In this document: one piece after another, positions 6,446 to 11,395 of the stretch
How positions within the stretch are numbered: the stretch's first letter is position 1
Layout: each line of letters starts with the position of its first letter
Assembly: GCA_035455265.1 (NCBI GenBank)
Contig: DATIFK010000013.1
Location: 1-11,395, forward strand
Length of the DNA stretch: 11,395 bases
DNA from: MGOM01 sp035455265
Lineage (GTDB): Bacteria; Chloroflexota; Anaerolineae; Anaerolineales; E44-bin32
Reading direction: 5' to 3'
Notes under the pieces: model-generated
What the model saw: the letters and a program-made list of their open reading frames with translations, nothing else
Databases searched by the model: none
What the model was told of the DNA's origin: nothing
Made by a program: the position numbers and the translations under genes

Positions 6446-7566
6446 GCGTTGGACGGATCCGCATCCGGCTGCTTCGGGCCGAGAGACCGCCGGAAGTAAG
6501 TCCACTGCTTGACGGGCCGGAAGCCGAGACTCTCGTAAAGGTGCAGGGCACCGGTGGGATTCTCGGCGTCGACGCCGAGGGCGGCGGCGGTCATGCCGCG
6601 ATCCTTCAGCGCGGCGAGGCTCTGCGCGATCAAGGCGCGGGCCAGCCCGCGGCGGCGCCAGGGACGGCGCACCGCGATGTCCTCGGTGTAGCCGCGCAGC
6701 CGGCCAAAGTGGGCGTTCTCTTCCTGGTTGATGTAGTTCAACACCATCCCGGCGACCTGGTCACCATCCCACGCCACTCGCCACAGACTGCGGTCGTAGT
6801 GGGGGAAGGAGATGAAGCGCTGGAAGTTCTCCTCGGGCCAAGGAGTGTAGCCCCAATGGTCCTGGAACGCCTCGCGCTCCGCCTCCCAGATGGCCCGGTC
6901 CTGCGACTCGTCCGCCGGGCGGACCTCGAGGCCGGAGGGTAAGGGAAGGGACGGGATCGGCGTCGAGGTCAGGTCGCGCTCCATCTTGTAGGCGTAGCGG
7001 ATGGGAGCGAAGCCGCACGCCGGGAGGAATCCGAGCCCGCCCAGCTCGCTGTCGGCAGCGAAGGCTTGCAGAACGGCAGGCCGGGTTCCGTCCGGTCGGT
7101 CCTCCCAGGCGAGGCTGCGGGCTTGCATTCCCTCGAGAAACGCAGACCCGATGCCCCGCCGGCGGAACGATGGGTGCACGTAGCCGCGCAGCGTGTGCGT
7201 TTCCGTGCCGGCGGCCTCGACGCGGTGGGAGACCCACGCGTACCCGACGGCGTGCCCGTGAACCTCGGCCAGGAAAAGGTCGCGCTTCGGGTCGAAACCG
7301 ACCGGGTTCTCCATGAAGGTCGCCAGGTCGTCGATCGTCTGGACCTCGTCCAGCCCGTCGACGAGGGCGCAGGCGCTGTAGATCCCGACCATGGCCGGAT
7401 AGTCGGCCGGGCCAACAAAGCCGCGGATGTCGACGTCGAAAGGTCGTGGAGTCGATCGATCGACGAGCCGAACGTTCGAAGGCGCGACAGGCTGCATGGC
7501 CGTGGATCCGGCCTGCCCATCGAGCGGCCGCCTTGTCGATTTGTTGACTGCGGAACGGCTAACCAT
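6442..7566 (-). CDS. Tandem GNAT-family N-acetyltransferase
   Basis: A 374-residue protein with two GNAT folds. The first domain spans about 46-205, with acetyl-CoA loop RRRGIG at 135-140 (after GYVHPSF). The second spans about 220-365, with RRRGLA at 304-309 (after DIAVRRPW) and the RimI/MshD-like ending DAENPTGALHLYESLGF. Both loops look intact, unlike tandem GNATs with one dead domain. Mycothiol synthase (MshD) has the same double layout, but I see nothing specific to it; antibiotic, amino-acid or protein N-acetylation are all possible. I chose ATG 7566 because GGGGAGG at 7577-7583 lies ten bases upstream. A second candidate is ATG 7497. The first 45 residues look low-complexity, with a repeated pattern (VNKSTRRPLD at 7-16, VDRSTPRPFD at 35-44), and may be dispensable. 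The start overlaps the permease stop by 8 bp. Confidence 0.9.
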   Translation of the reverse strand: MVSRSAVNKSTRRPLDGQAGSTAMQPVAPSNVRLVDRSTPRPFDVDIRGFVGPADYPAMVGIYSACALVDGLDEVQTIDDLATFMENPVGFDPKRDLFLAEVHGHAVGYAWVSHRVEAAGTETHTLRGYVHPSFRRRGIGSAFLEGMQARSLAWEDRPDGTRPAVLQAFAADSELGGLGFLPACGFAPIRYAYKMERDLTSTPIPSLPLPSGLEVRPADESQDRAIWEAEREAFQDHWGYTPWPEENFQRFISFPHYDRSLWRVAWDGDQVAGMVLNYINQEENAHFGRLRGYTEDIAVRRPWRRRGLARALIAQSLAALKDRGMTAAALGVDAENPTGALHLYESLGFRPVKQWTYFRRSLGPKQPDADPSNA

Positions 7567-8386
7567 TGCGGTGCAACCTCCCCGTCCTCTTGGCATAGGT
7601 CTCGGCCACGGCGAAGGCCTGCAGGCCGAGCGGGATCGAGGCGGCCCCGATGAGCAGGGCCGGCCAGATCTGGGACCACAGGCTGCCCAGCGGGGCGTTG
7701 TCGAGCAGCGCCGCGCGCACACCCTGGAGAACGTAGGTGGCCGGCGAGAAGATCGCCAGCGCCTGCAGCGAGCGCGGCAAGACCTCGACCGGATAGTAGA
7801 CCCCGGAGATCAGCAGCAGCACGGCGATGATCACGTGCGTCATCTGGGCGCCGCGCTCCGGGAAGAGCAGCGGCAGGATCGAGCCGACGATGCCGACGCC
7901 GACGAACGACAGGCTTCCGGCCAGCAGCACGACCGTAGCGCCCGCCAGGTTCGAGCTGCGCAGATCCAGGTGAAACAGAAGCGCGGCGAAACCCAGAACG
8001 ATCCCGGTCGACGCCAGGCTGTAGACGATGGAGAAGACCGTCTGGCCGGCCATGTGCGTCAGCCGGTGGATCGGCGCCATCAGCGTGTACTCGATGGTGC
8101 CCTCCCAGCGCTCGAGACCGATGATGTCGGTGATCCAGTAGAAGATCAACGACAGATAGCGCCAGACGAGCGATCCGACGACCAGATACAGGACGAGGAA
8201 CCGCCCGTCGAGCTGCTGGTTCCCGATCTGCTGCATGCCGAAGCCGATGTAGCCGATCGAGAGACAGTTGGCCGTCGAGTAGGCCAGCCAGACGATCTCC
8301 CACGACCAGTAGCGTTTGACCAGGTGGTAATTGCGTTCGATGAAGGCGTAGGAGGCCTTCACCTCGTGCGCCATGGCTGCCATCAT
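7559..8386 (-). CDS. ABC-2 type transporter permease
   Basis: A 275-residue integral membrane protein, the usual length for ABC-2 (export) permeases, with about six hydrophobic segments. Clear ones are LVLYLVVGSLVWRYLSLIFYW, VFSIVYSLASTGIVLGFAALL, an LAGSLSFVGVGIVGSILPLLF region, VIIAVLLLISGVYYPVEVLP and a C-terminal SQIWPALLIGAASIPLGL. The EGTIEYTLMAPI segment matches the loop after TM2 that couples to the ATPase in this family. The start at 8386 has GGAAGG about seven bases upstream; in-frame Met residues also occur at positions 2 and 5. It lies 151 bp after the ATPase gene, which is wide for such a pair because the 7-bp-repeat element sits between them. With the ATPase it should form an exporter of drugs, lipids or polysaccharide; the substrate cannot be inferred. 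Confidence 0.92.
   Translation of the reverse strand: MMAAMAHEVKASYAFIERNYHLVKRYWSWEIVWLAYSTANCLSIGYIGFGMQQIGNQQLDGRFLVLYLVVGSLVWRYLSLIFYWITDIIGLERWEGTIEYTLMAPIHRLTHMAGQTVFSIVYSLASTGIVLGFAALLFHLDLRSSNLAGATVVLLAGSLSFVGVGIVGSILPLLFPERGAQMTHVIIAVLLLISGVYYPVEVLPRSLQALAIFSPATYVLQGVRAALLDNAPLGSLWSQIWPALLIGAASIPLGLQAFAVAETYAKRTGRLHRNG
7577..7583 (-). promoter_or_regulatory. Shine-Dalgarno that selects the GNAT start
   Basis: GGGGAGG on the minus strand, inside the 3' end of the permease gene, ten bases before ATG 7566. It is the strongest ribosome-binding sequence near the candidate starts and favours 7566 over ATG 7497. Confidence 0.6.
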
Positions 8387-8451
8387 CCCTGCGCCTTCCT
8401 TTCTGATCTGGATTGGGCGCAGGGATCATGCCTACACCCCTCCAGACTTCG

Positions 8452-8541
8452 GCTATCAGCTGCCCGCCGTCCGCTGACCGCCCTCCGCGCCTTCTGCTAG
8501 GACGACGGACGACGGACGGCGGACAGCGGATGGCGATTCAG
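8452..8541. repeat. Inverted 7-bp tandem repeat element between ABC ATPase and permease
   Basis: The right tract (8500-8534) has five in-phase units of the form GGANNNC: GGACGAC twice, then GGACGGC, GGACAGC and GGATGGC. The left tract (8452-8486) holds the same family on the other strand, for example GCCGTCC, GCTGACC and GCCCTCC. The tracts are inverted, so bases 8470-8487 can pair with 8513-8530 at 16 of 18 positions, leaving a 25-base loop. The element ends just inside the 3' end of the ATPase gene (stop at 8540-8538). The hairpin has no T-run. It could still slow transcription or protect the upstream ATPase message from decay, lowering permease expression relative to ATPase. Bases 8387-8451 show only the permease ribosome-binding region. 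Confidence 0.8.
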
Positions 8542-9368
8542 GCTGTGACCTCTCCGGCCTCCGGTTCCGACACCAGCGCCTTGCCGGTCAACTGCAGGAA
8601 GACCTCTTCCAACGTCGGGCGGTGGCCGTTGCCGGCGGCGACCAGGCGCTTCAGCCCCTCCGGCGCGTCCAGCGCGGCGATGCGCCCACCCTCAAGGATG
8701 GCGATGCGGTCGCACAGCGCGTCGGCCTCGAGCATGTCGTGGGTCGTCAGCAGGATGGTCGTGGCATGCTCACGGCGGAGCTCCAGGATGAACGTTTGCA
8801 CCTCGCGCTTCGAGCGCGGGTCGAGGCCCGTGGTCGGCTCGTCCAGCAGCAGCAACGCCGGCCGGGACAGGAGAGCCCGGGCGATGGCGACCTTCTGTTG
8901 CATGCCGCGCGACATCTCCTCCATCGGCTGGCCGAAGGTGCGCGGTTCGAGGCCGAGCCGCACCAGGATGTCGTGGATGCGGGTGCGGGCGTCGTCGGCG
9001 TCCAGCCCGTAGAGGCGCGCGCCGTACATCAGGTTCTCGAGCGGCGAGAGCTTCTTGAAGAAGGCCGCCTCGACCGAGACCCGATTGAGCATGCGCCGGA
9101 CCTGCATCGGCTGGCGCACGACGTCGTAGCCGAAGACCCGCACTTCGCCGTCATCGGGCAGGAGCAGGGTGGCGATCAAGCGGATCAGGGTCGACTTGCC
9201 GGAGCCGTTGGGCCCCAGGACTCCGAAGATCTCGCCCGCCGCGACGCTGAACGAGACGGCGTCCACGGCCGTCACCCGCCGCCCGGAGGCGCCGTTGCGC
9301 CGCACCGGCCAGACTCCGGCGCCGAAGTACTTGGTGACCTGTTGAGCGTGAATGGCCAAGGCTTCCAT
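8538..9368 (-). CDS. ABC transporter ATP-binding protein (exporter type)
   Basis: A 276-residue ABC ATPase that powers the neighbouring ABC-2 permease. Seen directly: Walker A GPNGSGKST at 52-60, signature MSRGMQQ at 152-158 (a variant of LSGGQQ), Walker B LLLLDEP with D176 and E177, D-loop GLDP at 181-184, and H-loop H210 (LTTHD). The Q-loop is unusual. Aligning SVEAAFFKKLS (98-108) with the common PQEAALFPRLT puts Val99 where Gln is expected. A C-terminal stretch TLEEVFLQLTG matches the usual end of this class. I chose ATG 9368 because GGGAG lies eight bases upstream. The longer frame to 9503 would translate through the terminator hairpin and is rejected. It is the first gene of the probable ATPase-permease-GNAT-HAD operon. 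A terminator lies 42 bp upstream of the start, so expression may be controlled by read-through. Confidence 0.95.
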   Translation of the reverse strand: MEALAIHAQQVTKYFGAGVWPVRRNGASGRRVTAVDAVSFSVAAGEIFGVLGPNGSGKSTLIRLIATLLLPDDGEVRVFGYDVVRQPMQVRRMLNRVSVEAAFFKKLSPLENLMYGARLYGLDADDARTRIHDILVRLGLEPRTFGQPMEEMSRGMQQKVAIARALLSRPALLLLDEPTTGLDPRSKREVQTFILELRREHATTILLTTHDMLEADALCDRIAILEGGRIAALDAPEGLKRLVAAGNGHRPTLEEVFLQLTGKALVSEPEAGEVTA

Positions 9369-9410
9369 CTCGAACTCTCCCAACGAACCTGATCCCCCTC
9401 GGCACATGGC

Positions 9411-9448
9411 CCGAAAACAAAACCGCGGGCGCTGGAATGCGCCCGCGG
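9411..9448 (-). terminator. Rho-independent terminator just upstream of the ABC operon
   Basis: On the minus strand a perfect 10-bp GC stem (CCGCGGGCGC 9448-9439 with GCGCCCGCGG 9432-9423) with a 6-base loop is followed at once by TTTTGTTTT (9422-9414). It may end transcripts of the beta-helix gene, 200 bp upstream. It lies only 42 bp before the ABC ATPase start, leaving hardly any room for a full promoter, so an attenuator role is possible. Confidence 0.9.
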
Positions 9449-9483
9449 TGGTCACGCGGCACCGGAATCTACCGGCGAGCAGG

Positions 9484-9531
9484 CGCACTCCGACAAGGCA
9501 CACAGCCCTTCCCGTTGAAAGGCTGAGTGCG
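9484..9531 (-). promoter_or_regulatory. Leader hairpin upstream of the terminator
   Basis: CGCACTC at 9484-9490 pairs with GAGTGCG at 9525-9531, enclosing an inner stem CAGCCCTT 9503-9510 with AAGGCTG 9519-9525 (one bulge; base 9525 is shared). With the candidate promoter upstream and the terminator downstream this would be part of a leader of about 170 nt. I recognise no known riboswitch. Bases 9449-9650 hold nothing else I can support. Confidence 0.35.
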
Positions 9532-9590
9532 GACGGCGGCAGGTGTGAGAGTAATCATCGGCATCGGTATGCTCGGAACGAACGCAGGCA

Positions 9591-9620
9591 ACTCTATCAC
9601 AAGTCGGGGGCGCAGGTCAA
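9591..9620 (-). promoter_or_regulatory. Candidate promoter for the ABC operon leader
   Basis: On the minus strand TTGACC (9620-9615) and TAGAGT (9596-9591) are separated by 18 bases, giving five of six and four of six matches to the housekeeping consensus. Transcription would start near 9584 and reach the terminator about 170 bases later. It lies between the beta-helix gene and the ABC genes, where a promoter is expected, but the -10 is only moderate. Confidence 0.4.
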
Positions 9621-9650
9621 CTGGCAAGTTCTCGAAGGCAGATTCCCCCG

Positions 9651-11395
9651 TCAGGGGCCGATGGGGAGGCCCCGGGTTGAAACGAACGCGTCCAGGTAGA
9701 AGGTTCCCCGCGTGGCGCCTATGCCGCTGACGGCACCCCATCGTACGGAGTCGATGCGGCGCGTGTCGTTGTCGAGGTTCGCTTTCTCGGTCTGGAGAGC
9801 GCGGTCGATCCACCATCGCAGCAGGCCGTCATGCGCTTCGGGGCTGGAGGCGGCCCGCCATGCGATCTCCAAGGCATGCGGCGCGTCGGTCACGGCCTTC
9901 CATGGCGTGGCGTAGCGGTCGTCGTCGAGAAGGGCCACCACGCGCATCTGGTAGCCCCTGTGGTGGAAGCGCAGCTCGACGTGGAAGGCTTCCGTGCCGG
10001 AAGCGCCCCTGGCCAGGAAGAGCACGTGTGGGTTGCCGCTGACCATGGCGAGGCTGTTGGGATCGAATTCGAACCGCACCTGGTAGACTGTTTCGCCGTC
10101 CGGCGTGTCGTCGACCACGTAGATCGGCCGGTGGTCGTCGAGCAGGATCTGGAGGCCGAAACGGCCCTCCAGGGCGGCGTCGGGCGAGACGCTCAGGTCG
10201 CCCCGATCGGTTTGGGCTGAGGACCAGGCGGACAGGTCGCCCGATTCGAAGCCGTCGGCGAAGAGGGGACCCGGTGCGGCCGTAGTTGGGGTGTCGGTCG
10301 GCGTCGCTGTGTCGGTCGGTGTCGGCGTGTCCGTGGGCGTCGCTGTGTCGGTCGGTGTCGAAGTGTCTGTAGGTGTCGGCGTTTCCGTCGGAGTCGCGGT
10401 GTCCGTGGGCGTGGGCGTGTCTGTAGGTGTCGGGGTGTCGGTCGGGGTCGCGGTGTCCGTAGCGGTGGGCGTGTCCTCCGGAGGGGCACCTTCGATCTCA
10501 TACGCTCCGATGTCGCACCGGCCGTCCTGGGGTCGGATGACTCCGCGCTGGTCGATCGGCTCGCAGGCGGTTTCGCTCGAGCCGACGGGCGCCGGGTTGC
10601 CGGCGTCGATGGCCGGGCTGCCGGGGAGGGGCGGGTAGCCCCCGGTCATGGCAGGATCGACGACCGGATACCAAGGCAGGAGCGGATCGAGGCCGATGAG
10701 GTTTCCAGTCGTATCCCCGCCGATGTCACATGCCGTGACATCGCCGAAGAGGTTGTAGCCCCGCGACAGGAAAGTGCCCAGGCAATCCGTGTAGCCCAAG
10801 TTGGTGGCATTGATGGAGAGAATGCTATTGCCGAGGATCACGGAATCAGGCTCCTCTGCGCGGATTCCTCCGGTTGCGCTCGTTTCCGAGGAGTAGGTGA
10901 AGTTGAGGTAGACCGTAACGTTGTTCAGGATGACGTTGCCCCCGGCATGATTGTCGATAGCGGCGGCGCCCTGAGTGGACCGATTCTGCGACACGGTTGA
11001 ATTACGCATCGTCACGCTGCCCTCGTTGTTGAGACCCCCTCCGAAGCCATTCAGGGCCTCATTGCCGTGGATCATGCTGCCATCGATGGTCAGCGTGCCC
11101 TCGTTGTGAATGCCGCCAGCTGACACTTCAGCCCAGTTATAGCCGACGAGCGACCGCAGAAGACTCATGTCGCCTGCGTTGAAGATCCCACCGCCGTTGC
11201 GTGCGCGGTCCATCTGAAAGGTCGCTTCCACCATCGATACCGAGCCTTCATTGAACAAACCTCCGCCGTCTTGGTCGGCGCCCGCGTCGGCCCAGACGAA
11301 CCCTACGCCGATCAGACTAAGCCGAGACCCGGGCAAGACATGCACGGCGCGGTCTCCCAGGGTGCTGGCCTCGGCCCCGCTCGAGGCCATGCCAT
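9651..11395 (-). CDS. Large secreted right-handed beta-helix protein, N-terminus beyond the window
   Basis: The frame is open to the right edge, so only the C-terminal 580 or so residues are seen and no signal peptide is visible. Counting from Met at 11390, residues 1-170 contain parallel beta-helix repeats of about 28-30 residues built on GGGLFNEGS, GGGIFNAGD, GGIHNEGT and GGGLNNEGS, as in polymorphic outer-membrane-like and adhesin proteins. Residues about 255-300 (GSPAIDAGNP ... DQRGVIRPQDGRCDIGAYE) match the 'choice-of-anchor Q' domain. A Thr/Pro/Asp linker (about 305-367) joins this to a C-terminal beta-rich domain (about 375-579, starting FADGFESGDLSAWS) that resembles a carbohydrate-binding or lectin-like fold. 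There is no LPxTG motif or C-terminal membrane helix. The probable role is at the surface or outside the cell: adhesion or polysaccharide binding. Whether the helix is catalytic cannot be told. Confidence 0.88.
   Translation of the reverse strand, partial: GMASSGAEASTLGDRAVHVLPGSRLSLIGVGFVWADAGADQDGGGLFNEGSVSMVEATFQMDRARNGGGIFNAGDMSLLRSLVGYNWAEVSAGGIHNEGTLTIDGSMIHGNEALNGFGGGLNNEGSVTMRNSTVSQNRSTQGAAAIDNHAGGNVILNNVTVYLNFTYSSETSATGGIRAEEPDSVILGNSILSINATNLGYTDCLGTFLSRGYNLFGDVTACDIGGDTTGNLIGLDPLLPWYPVVDPAMTGGYPPLPGSPAIDAGNPAPVGSSETACEPIDQRGVIRPQDGRCDIGAYEIEGAPPEDTPTATDTATPTDTPTPTDTPTPTDTATPTETPTPTDTSTPTDTATPTDTPTPTDTATPTDTPTTAAPGPLFADGFESGDLSAWSSAQTDRGDLSVSPDAALEGRFGLQILLDDHRPIYVVDDTPDGETVYQVRFEFDPNSLAMVSGNPHVLFLARGASGTEAFHVELRFHHRGYQMRVVALLDDDRYATPWKAVTDAPHALEIAWRAASSPEAHDGLLRWWIDRALQTEKANLDNDTRRIDSVRWGAVSGIGATRGTFYLDAFVSTRGLPIGP
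10288..10475 (-). repeat. 18-bp coding repeats for the Thr-Pro linker
   Basis: Inside the beta-helix gene about ten degenerate 18-bp units encode hexapeptides DTPTPT, DTATPT, ETPTPT and DTSTPT. Synonymous differences between units show these are not recent copies. Such linkers are common in secreted Chloroflexota and actinobacterial proteins, and are often O-glycosylated in the latter. Repeat number is likely to vary between strains. The other strand reads as Val/Gly/Ser repeats, which I take as a shadow. Confidence 0.85.

Noticed and set aside
7430..7566. CGA-rich DNA at the GNAT N-terminus as another 7-bp repeat tract
   Set aside because: The spacing of CGA words is 4, 8 and 6 bases, not a steady 7.
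9455..9463. GGTGCCGCG on the minus strand resembles the T-box antiterminator word GGTACCGCG, just before the terminator
   Set aside because: The UGG bulge that pairs with the tRNA end is missing, no specifier stem is visible, and no tRNA-synthetase or amino-acid gene follows.
9645..9657. CCCC-TGAC-GGGG hairpin with the beta-helix stop codon in its loop
   Set aside because: Only four pairs and no T-run; a far better terminator lies downstream at 9411-9448.
10291..10638. Plus-strand Val-Gly-Ser repeat protein
   Set aside because: It is the reverse reading of the Thr-Pro linker in the beta-helix gene.

Overview
The window is GC-rich, tightly packed, mostly minus-strand bacterial DNA. The gene content suggests a Chloroflexota-like (Anaerolineae/Caldilineae-type) chromosome. 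The supporting features are a CAP-LysM secreted protein with a C-terminal membrane helix, a secreted beta-helix protein with a Thr-Pro-rich linker, a stand-alone helicase-associated (PF13625-like) protein, and degenerate 7-bp tandem repeats between genes. This placement is inferred from protein style only; there is no rRNA or other marker gene. I see no CRISPR array, tRNA, rRNA, transposase or phage gene.

Layout, left to right. (1) Bases 1-4067, minus strand, read from right to left: a two-CBS-domain protein, a diacylglycerol-kinase-family lipid kinase, a helicase-associated-domain protein, and galactokinase, which overlaps the previous gene by ATGA and runs off the left edge. A 7-bp-repeat element with inverted arms separates the CBS gene from the lipid kinase. 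(2) Bases 4068-4672: a 600-bp divergent intergenic region. It has a minus-strand TATAAT framed by a 9-bp direct repeat, a strong plus-strand promoter (TTGACT-17-TATAGT), about 220 bp that can fold into several GC-rich hairpins, and two further 7-bp-repeat tracts. (3) Bases 4673-5668, plus strand: a secreted CAP-LysM protein. (4) Bases 5679-5810: a long palindromic element between converging genes. (5) Bases 5807-9368, minus strand, read from right to left: ABC ATPase, ABC-2 permease, tandem GNAT acetyltransferase and HAD hydrolase, probably one operon with coupled starts. A second inverted 7-bp-repeat element lies between ATPase and permease. (6) Bases 9369-9650: a candidate promoter and leader, plus a textbook rho-independent terminator only 42 bp before the ATPase start. 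(7) Bases 9651-11395, minus strand: the C-terminal part of a large secreted beta-helix protein, cut by the right edge.

The protein genes belong to known families and look like ordinary housekeeping, export and surface functions. The ABC ATPase and permease should form one exporter; the GNAT and HAD proteins are probably co-expressed with it. No new multi-gene system is convincing. The less ordinary content is between genes: the 7-bp-repeat family, the promoter-driven structured region at about 4209-4425, the 132-bp palindrome, and the possible attenuator upstream of the ABC operon.
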